DNA from: Pseudomonadota bacterium
GTDB taxonomy: Bacteria; Bdellovibrionota; Bacteriovoracia; Bacteriovoracales; Bacteriovoracaceae
Reading direction: 5' to 3'
NCBI GenBank assembly: GCA_027487685.1
Contig: JAIYDC010000013.1
Span: 1-54,635, forward strand
Length of the DNA: 54,635 bases
This document shows, piece after piece, positions 16,767 to 24,333 of this stretch (position 1 is its first letter; each line of letters opens with the position of its first letter). The notes below the pieces were generated by a model, which saw only the letters and a program-made list of their open reading frames with translations, had not been told where the DNA came from and searched no databases. The position numbers were made by a program, and so were the translations under genes.

Positions 16767-18368
16767 TTAAGAGCTTCTGAGTCGCTCCTGGGCCCAGGAA
16801 GAGAGTCTGGTGCGATCAATCTTGATATTATGCCGAACGTCCACGGGAAGGCCTGAGTGCAGGAAAAAGTGGGCGATGCTGCGGGTGAAATCCTCTGTAT
16901 CCTTGAGCCGAAGAAGTTCTTGATAGAAATCAGTACTCATCCGAGTCGAACGGTCATGCCGCTCGATCACCAGTCCAGGAACCACTCTCGAATCGACCTT
17001 TAACTTCACCAAAGCACTCCGACGAATTTCAGGATGCTGATTAAAAATCGCCTCCATTTGGATCGAAAAGTATGTGCTGCTCTCCGTTTCAACACGATGA
17101 ACTTTCCGTCCCAGAAACCACAGATTCTTGTCCTGGTCGAGACGACCTACGTCACCCATCCGGTGCCAAAGCTTTCCGTCAGAGGTGATTTTCGAGCGTC
17201 GAGTTTCCTCTGGCATGTCAAAATAACCGGCCGTCACCTGGGCGCCTTGAACGGCGATTTCACCGACTTCACCGGGCGCGCATTCCCACAACTCATTTTC
17301 AGGAATATCCGAAGTTTTTAATATCTTTATCGCAACACCCGGGACCACTTTTCCAATGCATGTCCCCAATCCCTTCTGCATCAAGGGAAGATGGGTTTTA
17401 AGGATCTCTGTCCCGGAAGTCAGAGAAACTGGCAAACATTCGGTTGCCCCGTAAGGAGTAAAAGTGTCTCCCTTTGTTAAAACCTGACTAAACAGTTGAT
17501 GAATTTCGGCCCGCACAGGTGCACCGAACATCACGACTTGCTCCACCGATGGAAGAGTTATGCCAGCAGCAACACAGTAGCGCCCCACCCGCTCCCAGAT
17601 CGCAGGAGAACCGGCGACAAACGTCACTTTATGATCAAGGATATTGCGGACAATTTTAGCAGGATCACAGCCCGCGGGTCTGGTCGGATCCATCTCAGGA
17701 ATCACAGAGGTCATCCCCATCGCAAGGGTAAAGAGAGCAAAGAGAGGAAAGCCGGGTAAGTCGATCTTGTGCTCATCGAGGGAAAATATTTCGCGTAGAA
17801 CTTCAGTCTGGGAGTTCAAAATGCCATGGGTGTAAAGTACCCCTTTGGGGATTCCCGTTCCGCCCGAGGTGAAAAGGATCGCGGCGAGGTCGTCAGGGGT
17901 CACTGCCAGCGGTGAGAATGTAGAAGCTTCAGATAGGAGATCATCATAGAGGTAATGGGTCGATCCTCCCACGCGGTTAAGGGAGATCTTCACTTGGACT
18001 GAGGAGAAAAAGCTGCGCTTGAGTCGCCGGACCCAATGCACCAGACCCACCGAGATAAGGGCCTCAGGTCTCACCTGCTTGACCGAGTTTAAAAGGTTGG
18101 GAAGTCCCATTCCCGGATCGATGAGAACTGGAACTGCGCCAAGCTTAAAAAGAGCGAAGGTGATAATGGAAAAATCCAGGCAGGGTTTCACAAACAAAAG
18201 GGTGCGCATGCCTGGCCGAATACCCAGGCGCTTGAAGCGGTTGGCGAATCTGTTTGAGCGTTCCTCAAATTCTCGAAAAGTGTAGAAGGATTTATTCAGG
18301 GCAAAGACCACAGAAGGTTTTTCAGGTAAACGTGTGGCGACGTCGCAGATACGGCAGGCGATGTTCAC
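16767..18368 (-). CDS. oleC: OleC, AMP-dependent beta-lactone synthetase
   Basis: A 533-residue member of the AMP-forming acyl-CoA synthetase superfamily. The ATP-binding loop is ILFTSGGTGIPKGV (165-177), followed by the adenine region TPYGATECLPVS and the hinge-side motif LWHRMGDVGRLDQDKNLWFLGRK. TPYGATExLPV is characteristic of OleC rather than of generic fatty acyl-CoA ligases. OleC adenylates a 2-alkyl-3-hydroxy acid and closes it to a cis beta-lactone, with no CoA needed. The GTG start at 18368 follows GGGAGG. It lies 11 bases after oleB, in the order oleA-oleB-oleC. Confidence 0.92.
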   Translation of the reverse strand: MNIACRICDVATRLPEKPSVVFALNKSFYTFREFEERSNRFANRFKRLGIRPGMRTLLFVKPCLDFSIITFALFKLGAVPVLIDPGMGLPNLLNSVKQVRPEALISVGLVHWVRRLKRSFFSSVQVKISLNRVGGSTHYLYDDLLSEASTFSPLAVTPDDLAAILFTSGGTGIPKGVLYTHGILNSQTEVLREIFSLDEHKIDLPGFPLFALFTLAMGMTSVIPEMDPTRPAGCDPAKIVRNILDHKVTFVAGSPAIWERVGRYCVAAGITLPSVEQVVMFGAPVRAEIHQLFSQVLTKGDTFTPYGATECLPVSLTSGTEILKTHLPLMQKGLGTCIGKVVPGVAIKILKTSDIPENELWECAPGEVGEIAVQGAQVTAGYFDMPEETRRSKITSDGKLWHRMGDVGRLDQDKNLWFLGRKVHRVETESSTYFSIQMEAIFNQHPEIRRSALVKLKVDSRVVPGLVIERHDRSTRMSTDFYQELLRLKDTEDFTRSIAHFFLHSGLPVDVRHNIKIDRTRLSSWAQERLRSS

Positions 18369-18379
18369 AAGGGACCTCC

Positions 18380-19264
18380 CTACTTTACAAAGTCCCAGAT
18401 TTTAAGTGAGACCTCATCGAGGGCATCTTCCAATACGTAATGGCCTGCGCTCGCGAACCAGTGGGCCTGGGCGTTTGGATAGATCTGAACCCACTTTTCG
18501 AAGTAGTGGTGATTAAAACAAAAATCTTTTCCGCCCCAAAGGATGAGCTTGGGATGGGGGAGACTCGTCAGTCGCGCCTCAATGTCTAAGAGTGTTTGAT
18601 AAGTCTTGTGATCCTTCTCCATAGGGATATCCTGAACGAAGCGCGCCACCGCGATCCGGTTCTCCCAAGAGTTGTAAGGTAAAAGGTAGCCATCCTTGAT
18701 CGCTCGAGGAAGCTTCTTCTCAGTGGTCATAAAGGTGGCAGGCCAGGCGAAGAGGTTCAGTTTGCGGGTGAGCCACTCGCCTAAGCGCCCCTGGCGGAGA
18801 AGGTTAATCCGCTGTGGGATATGCTCTGAGGGATAAGCGGCGGTGTTCAAAATCACGATCCGGTCAAAGAGCTCAGGGTAACGAGTCACGAGTCCAAAAC
18901 CGATCGCTCCTCCCCAGTCGTGGACGATGAGGATGATTTTCTTCAGGTCCAAAAAGCGGATGAGCTTGTAGGTATTTTGAATATGGGTCTCAAGAGAATA
19001 ATCGTAGTCCTGGGGCTTATCGGACATGCCACAACCCATATGGTCCGGAACTACCGCGCGAAACTTAGGAGAGAAGGTGCGGATGAGATTTCGGTAGTAA
19101 AACGACCAAGTCGGATTCCCGTGGAGCATAAGGATCGGCTGCCCTTGCCCTTCATCAATGTAATGTAGGTTATTTCCCCCGAGACTTAGGAAATGAGACC
19201 GGAAGGGATAGTGTTCCTCAAGGCCAAGCTCTTTAATCCGTTCCCTGATTGCTGTCACATCCAC
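18380..19264 (-). CDS. oleB: OleB, beta-lactone decarboxylase (alpha/beta hydrolase)
   Basis: A 294-residue alpha/beta hydrolase of the haloalkane dehalogenase-like group. The nucleophile is D116 in LIVHDWGGAIGFG, the oxyanion region is LHGNPTWSFYYRNL (48-61), and the catalytic histidine is H275 in ASAGHYVLED. OleB opens the beta-lactone made by OleC and releases CO2 to give the cis-olefin. An aspartate nucleophile, rather than serine, agrees with this. Its GTG start overlaps the oleA stop by ten bases, and it is followed by oleC, so the three are translationally coupled. A true dehalogenase is the alternative by fold, but the gene context decides for OleB. Confidence 0.92.
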   Translation of the reverse strand: MDVTAIRERIKELGLEEHYPFRSHFLSLGGNNLHYIDEGQGQPILMLHGNPTWSFYYRNLIRTFSPKFRAVVPDHMGCGMSDKPQDYDYSLETHIQNTYKLIRFLDLKKIILIVHDWGGAIGFGLVTRYPELFDRIVILNTAAYPSEHIPQRINLLRQGRLGEWLTRKLNLFAWPATFMTTEKKLPRAIKDGYLLPYNSWENRIAVARFVQDIPMEKDHKTYQTLLDIEARLTSLPHPKLILWGGKDFCFNHHYFEKWVQIYPNAQAHWFASAGHYVLEDALDEVSLKIWDFVK

Positions 19265-20283
19265 TCCATTCCGAGCATGGTGCTCGTTAAACCGCTGCCA
19301 ATCCCTAGGAGGGCAACTTTATCACCAGGCTGCAGAAATCCTGCCTCGCTCGCCTTGATAAGCGTGAGAGGCAGCGCCGCTGACCCCGTATTTCCAAAAA
19401 GTTCATAGGTCTGAAAGTCTCGGTCCAGCGGAAGACCAAGTTGAGTCAGCATCGCCAGCCGATGGGCCGTGCCGACCTGATGAGGAATGATCCTATCTAC
19501 GCCGCTGTTATCCCAACCTAAAAGTGTGCGGCACTTTTCCCAGTTCTCCCGTGCAAGAGCTACGCCGGCCTTAAGGAGTGCTTCGGAGTCCGTTTCCATC
19601 ATGAGACCGTGAGTAGAGCCATCTCCCTGGCAGAGTTCCACCGAAGAAGAGTCCGTGAGGGAAGTCCCCCCCAAAATTTTAGGTGCTCTGGGCGCGAGAT
19701 CAGAATGAGTCAATAGAAAGGCGACAGCAGCAGAGCCGATGGTCAGTGAGGCCATATAGGGTTTAAGGCGCTTCCGGTCCATGGTCGGATCGGTCACCAG
19801 ATGCTTGAGGGTTTCGCGAATCAAAGGTCCAGCGTTCTCGCCGGAGACAATGAGTGCGGTTCTTATCGCTCCCCGCTCGATCATCTGGCCCGCCATTATG
19901 ATACTCGACAGTACTCCGAGGCAGGCGTTGGAGAGATCGGCAATCATACAGTGGGCCCCTAGCCTAAGGTTGCGATGAACCTGGGCCGCTGTGGCCGGTT
20001 CGAGGAAGTCCCGGCACACCGACGCATGAAGGAGGAGGTCAATCTTCTCCCGTGGAAAATTCTGGAGAATTTTATCCGCCGCCTCTGAAGCGATGGTCGA
20101 GGGTCTGGTTCCGTTGGGCCAAAGGCCCCGTCGCTTAATGCCAGTCTGGAGTTCAAGGCGACCATAGGGCAAACGGGCCCGGTCGTAGAGTGAAGCCAGT
20201 TCAAGTTCCATGGCATCAGAGGTGAGAAACTCCGATGGTTCTTGGTAAGCATAGGAATGAAGAGAAAGTTTTTGAAAGATCAT
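19255..20283 (-). CDS. oleA: OleA, head-to-head acyl condensing thiolase
   Basis: A 342-residue thiolase-fold enzyme of the FabH/OleA group. The triad is C121 in DLSNACLGVLSS, H268 in IIPHQVGTAHR and N298 in ELFGNTGSAALP. E95 in CRDFLEPATA lies where OleA supplies its special glutamate base, which separates it from FabH. OleA joins two fatty acyl thioesters head to head by a non-decarboxylative Claisen condensation to a 2-alkyl-3-keto acid. Its start overlaps the stop of the upstream CrtI-like gene by four bases (ATGA), so expression should be coupled to the acyl-modifying enzymes. Confidence 0.93.
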   Translation of the reverse strand: MIFQKLSLHSYAYQEPSEFLTSDAMELELASLYDRARLPYGRLELQTGIKRRGLWPNGTRPSTIASEAADKILQNFPREKIDLLLHASVCRDFLEPATAAQVHRNLRLGAHCMIADLSNACLGVLSSIIMAGQMIERGAIRTALIVSGENAGPLIRETLKHLVTDPTMDRKRLKPYMASLTIGSAAVAFLLTHSDLAPRAPKILGGTSLTDSSSVELCQGDGSTHGLMMETDSEALLKAGVALARENWEKCRTLLGWDNSGVDRIIPHQVGTAHRLAMLTQLGLPLDRDFQTYELFGNTGSAALPLTLIKASEAGFLQPGDKVALLGIGSGLTSTMLGMEWM

Positions 20284-21686
20284 TCGCCCTGCTTCGCTTC
20301 GCTCATAAGGCCATGAAGGTTTGCCATGGAGATGCCCGACAGCATGGCACCAATGATCCCCAGAAATCCTTGATCAGTGCCGATAACAAAAAGATTTTTT
20401 ACCGGCGTTCGACCATCTCGAGTTTTATCAGTGGATCCATAAACCGTGCCGTTCAGGTGGCCGGTGTAGCGCTCGATGGTAAGCGGAGAGAAGACGTCAG
20501 TAAAGAGAGGCTTCTCAACAAGGCCCGGGACCAGGGAGTGAACCAAAGCGAGTGCACTCTCCCCCACCACCTGCTTCATCTCCAAGTAACGCGACCGCTC
20601 GAGGTCCTTCCACTGCTGGTAATTGGCCATGTAGGTGACACGGACTGTGCCTTCTCCATCCCGAACATGAGGCTCGTAATTATCAGGGAAGCAGACGACA
20701 GCGGATACGTCGTCAAAGAAGTTCTGGGCGGGCCGATAAGCGTAGGTTTGAGCATTGTTGGCAAAAATAATCGTCGCCTCGTTGGCCGTGAGGGGAATTT
20801 TATGGTCGAAAACAAAAATACTTTCCAGAAAGGTCATAGCACCAACCCGGGGCTTCGCTTCGAGGCTTGGCGCCAGGGCCACGGTTTCCGGGTAACCGAC
20901 GGAGGAGAAGACCACGGGCGCCAGAAGCACCTCGCCACTAGCCACGACCCCAACCACCTCACCGTTTTTGACGAGGATCTCGGAGACGGCAGTCTTGAAT
21001 CTAACTTCTGCTCCAAGCTCCTGGAGCTTGTTCATGAGAAGTCCAATGATAGTGCGCACGCCGCCTTCGGGTCTTGAGAAGCCTTCGAAGTAGAGTGACT
21101 TGAACATGATCACAAATTGGGCGAAGTCCATGTCGTCTTCCCAAGCGGAACCATAGATCAGGAGCGGACAAAGGAGCATTTCGGCCAGGAGATCATCTTT
21201 CAGGATGCTCCGGAGGACTTGGCGGGAGGAGGAGTACCCTAAACTAAGATCGAGTTCGTTGAAGGCACGGACTTTTTCTACCAGGAGATTAAATCCGTCG
21301 ATGTCATGAGGAAACTTCTCAAAGACCTCGCTGCGAAGGAGTTCGAAGTCGTTTGAAAAGCGAAGCTGTGTCTCCGGGAAACGGATCGCGGAGTAACTCT
21401 GGGGACAGAGTTTAAAGTCATCGTAGGATAGTCGCAGCTGTTTTAAGAGCTTAGAGAAGGGTTTGCCCTTCTCTCCCTTTTTGATGAAATTAGTGAGAGC
21501 GTGGAGGCCCACGTCGAATTGCCGGATCCCTCCGCGGTCAAAATTGCGCCGCTGGTAATAGGAATTAAGGCCGCCCGGAATGGAGTGCTTCTCGAGAATG
21601 AGCACTCTCTTGTCGAACATCGCCAGCCGGATCCCGGCGGCGAGCCCCGACATCCCAGCGCCGATGACAATCGCGTCGTAGGTCAT
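20280..21686 (-). CDS. CrtI/CrtISO-like FAD-dependent oxidoreductase (copy 2)
   Basis: A 468-residue flavoprotein of the same superfamily as the gene at 10168-11598 but clearly divergent from it. The N-terminal motif is IVIGAGMSGLAAGIRL (GxGxxG at 9-14), E32 binds ribose (LILEKHSIPGG), and the C-terminal motif includes LFVIGTDQGFLGIIGAMLSG. The stretch SSRQVLRSILKDDLLAEMLLCPLLIYGS fits the helical substrate domain of the family. It sits between the ACP gene (six bases upstream) and oleA (4-bp overlap). This strongly suggests that it acts on an ACP- or CoA-bound chain destined for OleA. Desaturase, saturase and isomerase roles are all possible. No carotenoid synthesis genes are nearby. Confidence 0.85.
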   Translation of the reverse strand: MTYDAIVIGAGMSGLAAGIRLAMFDKRVLILEKHSIPGGLNSYYQRRNFDRGGIRQFDVGLHALTNFIKKGEKGKPFSKLLKQLRLSYDDFKLCPQSYSAIRFPETQLRFSNDFELLRSEVFEKFPHDIDGFNLLVEKVRAFNELDLSLGYSSSRQVLRSILKDDLLAEMLLCPLLIYGSAWEDDMDFAQFVIMFKSLYFEGFSRPEGGVRTIIGLLMNKLQELGAEVRFKTAVSEILVKNGEVVGVVASGEVLLAPVVFSSVGYPETVALAPSLEAKPRVGAMTFLESIFVFDHKIPLTANEATIIFANNAQTYAYRPAQNFFDDVSAVVCFPDNYEPHVRDGEGTVRVTYMANYQQWKDLERSRYLEMKQVVGESALALVHSLVPGLVEKPLFTDVFSPLTIERYTGHLNGTVYGSTDKTRDGRTPVKNLFVIGTDQGFLGIIGAMLSGISMANLHGLMSEAKQGE

Positions 21687-21692
21687 CTGATA

Positions 21693-21944
21693 CTAAACAG
21701 GTGCGGTAGCGAACTTGGGGCCAAGATAAGCGACGCAACTCTGGAGCGAGGCGAGCTTCGGATAATCTTCCTGAGGAACTTCAACCTTGTGCCGTTTCCG
21801 CAGTTCCATTACGATGTCGAGGAAATCCATAGAGTCGAGGTCAAGCTGCTCGCGCAGTGACTTCGCATCGTCGATGCTCGAGACGTCTTCGTCCGGAGCT
21901 ATATCTGAGATGATATCAATTACGATCTGTCTTACGTCTGCCAT
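21693..21944 (-). CDS. Acyl carrier protein, pathway-specific
   Basis: An 83-residue acidic helical protein of ACP size. The phosphopantetheine attachment serine is S38 in LDLDSMDFLDIVMEL, replacing the DSLD of housekeeping AcpP with DSMD. The C-terminal half (ELRKRHKVEVPQEDYPKL) is more basic and Pro-rich than in AcpP, pointing to a dedicated carrier with its own partners. It is ten bases downstream of the FabF-like synthase and six bases upstream of the CrtI-like gene, and should carry the growing or modified acyl chain. No phosphopantetheinyl transferase is present in the window. Confidence 0.92.
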   Translation of the reverse strand: MADVRQIVIDIISDIAPDEDVSSIDDAKSLREQLDLDSMDFLDIVMELRKRHKVEVPQEDYPKLASLQSCVAYLGPKFATAPV

Positions 21945-21954
21945 AGGTATCTCC

Positions 21955-23193
21955 TTATGCCTGATACTTCTTTACAATTAGTGCTGAGTTAATCCCCAGC
22001 ATCCCGAAGGAGTTGTTGAGGATATAGTTGACGTTGCCCACGGGCCGAGGCTCGTTGACAACGAGATTAGGAATTTCGCATTCTGGATCTAAATCAACAC
22101 AGTTCATTCCCGGATGAACCAGGCCATCGGTGAAACTCGGAATGTTCCCGGCGAGCTCGATGGAGCCGGCCGCGCCCATGCAATGACCGATATGCCCCTT
22201 CGTGAAGTTCACATAAGTCTTGTGAGAGCTCTCAAATGCCTTCCGCACCGCCTGGGATTCATTAACGTCGCCGGTGCCAGTCCCGGTAGCATGCATATTC
22301 ACGAGGTCAATATCTGATGGAGTAATGCCGGCCCGGCGGATCGCCTTGTGCATGCACTGGACCTGGCGCTCGCCGTTAGGATTCACGAAATCGGTGGCAT
22401 CTGAGTTGATCGCGTAGCCAACGATTTCAGCGTAAATTTTAGCTCCGCGCTTGACCGCATCCGGGAGACGCTCGAGAACGTAGACACAGCCGCCCTCGGA
22501 GATTGCGATCCCGTTTCGGTTCTTTTCCAAAGGTCGGGAGGCACGGGTCGGGTCCTCATGGTGAGCGAGTGCACCCTGGGCCGCGAAAGCAGCAAAAATT
22601 CCAAAAGTCTGAGAAGATTCGGAAACGCCACCCGCCAAGGCCATGTCCACTTCTCCCAAAAGGAGCTGCTGAACACCCTGGATGATGCCCACATTGCCTC
22701 CGGCACAGGCCGAGCCAAGTGTATAGTGGGGGCCCGTGATACTGAGATTTAAGGTCACTTCACCGGCCGAAGAATTGGCCACTGTCCGTGGGTTATGGTG
22801 GGGAGACCAAAGTTTCCAATCCAGACCATTCTGGTGCATCTGGTAGATCTCCTCCTCAGTCTCAACGTTTCCATGCTCAGTGATCCCGAGGTAGACACCC
22901 ACCATCGACTTATCGACACTGGCCCAGTCCAGGCCCGCATCGGCGATCGCCTCGTTGGCGCAATAAATTGAGATTGAACCGGCGCGGGTTCCACGGCGAC
23001 GAAGTTTCTTGGATTGATATTTATACTCATCAAAATCGCACATCCCGGCGACCTGCTTACCCATGTAACGGATCTCGTGATGCTTCACACCGGAGCGACA
23101 CTCAAGCAGAGACTTCCTGAATTCGGCCAAATTATTTCCGTTAGGGGCCGTCAGACCGATCCCTGTCATCACGATGCGTTGTGAGTCACTCAT
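21955..23193 (-). CDS. FabF-like beta-ketoacyl-ACP synthase II family enzyme
   Basis: A 412-residue elongating ketosynthase. The catalytic residues are C163 in LGSACAGGNVGI, H302 in NMHATGTGTGD, and H338 in FTKGHIGHCMGAAGS with K333 just before. The active-site loop SACAGG departs from the usual TACATG of housekeeping FabF, which suggests a specialised chain. I chose the ATG at 23193, where the FabF-like sequence begins (QRIVMTGIGLTAPNGN). The frame is open 26 codons upstream but through non-coding-looking sequence. It is the first gene of the minus-strand FabF-ACP-CrtI-OleA-OleB-OleC operon and should supply chain elongation by decarboxylative condensation with malonyl-ACP. Confidence 0.9.
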   Translation of the reverse strand: MSDSQRIVMTGIGLTAPNGNNLAEFRKSLLECRSGVKHHEIRYMGKQVAGMCDFDEYKYQSKKLRRRGTRAGSISIYCANEAIADAGLDWASVDKSMVGVYLGITEHGNVETEEEIYQMHQNGLDWKLWSPHHNPRTVANSSAGEVTLNLSITGPHYTLGSACAGGNVGIIQGVQQLLLGEVDMALAGGVSESSQTFGIFAAFAAQGALAHHEDPTRASRPLEKNRNGIAISEGGCVYVLERLPDAVKRGAKIYAEIVGYAINSDATDFVNPNGERQVQCMHKAIRRAGITPSDIDLVNMHATGTGTGDVNESQAVRKAFESSHKTYVNFTKGHIGHCMGAAGSIELAGNIPSFTDGLVHPGMNCVDLDPECEIPNLVVNEPRPVGNVNYILNNSFGMLGINSALIVKKYQA

Positions 23194-23224
23194 GAGAAAA
23201 AATCCTAAGCTTTTGAGAGGCAAA

Positions 23225-23249
23225 CCGATGGAAAAAATTAGCCCATCGG
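23225..23249. promoter_or_regulatory. Inverted repeat between fabF-like and histone-fold genes
   Basis: CCGATGG and CCATCGG form a perfect 7-bp inverted repeat with an 11-base AT-rich centre, located 32 bases upstream of the fabF-like ATG in the divergent control region. It could be an operator for a dimeric regulator or an RNA hairpin in the fabF leader. No regulator gene adjoins. Confidence 0.45.
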
Positions 23250-23373
23250 ACTTTGTTTGTATAGTGAACAATTAAGATTAGATACCTTGATTTCCATGAG
23301 ACCTTAAGACATGATTGACTCGATCAAAAACTGAAGCAGAAAAAGCGACCGCCAGTCTCAAGGAGTTCTCGCT

Positions 23374-23772
23374 ATGGAAAGTCTCATCGTCATCTCAAAA
23401 GTTAAGAAGTTTATTAAAGATAAAGCCGATATGAATACCTCCACCGGTTTCTTTGAGCCCTTGAACACTGACGTGGTTAAAGCTTGTCGTGACGCTGTGG
23501 CCCACGCGCAAAAACTGGGTCGTAAAACGGTCATGGGCAAGGACTTCAATCTCTACGTTGAAAAAATCAACATTGAGGAAGCTTTGGTTGTTGCGTCAAA
23601 AGTAAAGAAATTGGTGAAAGACGAGGCGAACCTGTCGACCTCCGCTCAGGCCATTGATCAACTCACTAACCGGATCCAGACGGTGTGCCTGAAGGCCATT
23701 GAGAATGCCAAGGCAGACAAGCGCAAAACGGTCATGGACCGCGACTTTGTGGCGCCGACGATGATGGCCTAA
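23374..23772 (+). CDS. Histone-fold doublet protein (bacterial histone-like)
   Basis: A 132-residue basic protein made of two similar halves, residues about 4-59 and 71-126, offset by 67. Both halves read ASKVKK/ISKVKK, then KD..N.ST, then a long amphipathic helix, then RKTVMxxDF (50-58 and 117-125). GRKTV followed by a short helix is the ending of archaeal and Bdellovibrio-type histone folds, and half-length single-fold homologues are known from Bdellovibrio (HBb). I infer a covalent pseudodimer that binds and shapes DNA. A good AAGGAG ribosome site precedes the ATG. It is monocistronic and divergent from the fabF-like operon. The fold assignment comes from motif reading, not a structure search. 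Confidence 0.8.
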   Translation: MESLIVISKVKKFIKDKADMNTSTGFFEPLNTDVVKACRDAVAHAQKLGRKTVMGKDFNLYVEKINIEEALVVASKVKKLVKDEANLSTSAQAIDQLTNRIQTVCLKAIENAKADKRKTVMDRDFVAPTMMA

Positions 23773-23835
23773 GGGCCGCCTTCAGACCGAGTTTCTCATG
23801 CAGACCTTTTCGATATTTGGTGATAAGTCAGATCG

Positions 23836-24333
23836 ATGAAATTCGAAAATCTGCGAACAGAGCGACTCCTTATTCGGCGTTTTACATCCGATGATGCTGA
23901 AGCATTGTCCAGCTATAGAAGTATCCCTGAGGTCACAAGGTTTCAGGCCGCGTACTCAATTGAAAGGGCCAATCAGCTCGTGATGGAGATGTCAGCATCT
24001 GACCCGATCATTCCAGGAAAGTGGTTTCAATTCGCGATTGAACTGACGGCCGAACACAGATTAATAGGCGATATCGGATGTTTCAATGCTGACGATGATG
24101 GAAGGAGCTGGATTGGTTTCACTCTCGACCCATGCTATTGGAATCGAGGTTATGCAGCGGAGGCAGTGAGGCAAGTCCTTGCCTATTATAGGCAAATTGG
24201 TATTACGAAAGTTTGGGCATCAACAGATTCCGAGAATGAAAATTCAATGAAGCTCTTAAGAAAGCTCGGATTTACATTGGACGATGTTAAACCTGACGGC
24301 ATGATTTTTGTCTTATCTGGGCACGGTGGATAA
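23836..24333 (+). CDS. GNAT family N-acetyltransferase (RimJ/RimL-like)
   Basis: A 165-residue acetyltransferase of the RimJ/RimL type. The start LRTERLLIRRFTSDDAEALSSY is the standard opening, IGFTLDPCYWNRGYAAEAVR supplies the acetyl-CoA loop (RGYAAEA), and WASTDSENENSMKLLRKLGF is the usual C-terminal strand and helix. The substrate cannot be told: ribosomal protein N termini, antibiotics and small amines are all possible. The region is visibly more AT-rich than its neighbours, so recent transfer is possible. No ribosome site precedes the ATG, and a TGATAAG box lies at about a -10 distance. The 3' end overlaps the convergent symporter by 21 bases. Confidence 0.9.
   Translation: MKFENLRTERLLIRRFTSDDAEALSSYRSIPEVTRFQAAYSIERANQLVMEMSASDPIIPGKWFQFAIELTAEHRLIGDIGCFNADDDGRSWIGFTLDPCYWNRGYAAEAVRQVLAYYRQIGITKVWASTDSENENSMKLLRKLGFTLDDVKPDGMIFVLSGHGG

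Noticed and set aside
18380-19264. Haloalkane dehalogenase as the function of the HDWGG hydrolase
   Set aside because: The fold is shared, but its position between oleA and oleC with coupled translation makes beta-lactone decarboxylase (OleB) far more likely.
20235-21077. A 280-codon plus-strand open frame opposite the second CrtI-like gene
   Set aside because: It lies wholly antisense to a protein with clear FAD motifs, has no recognisable domain and no ribosome site. It is a by-product of codon bias on the real strand.
10168-21686. A carotenoid biosynthesis cluster based on two CrtI-like genes
   Set aside because: No phytoene synthase, cyclase or geranylgeranyl synthase is present, while ACP, FabF, FabG, FabZ and Ole genes are. 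The acyl-chain interpretation fits the neighbours better.
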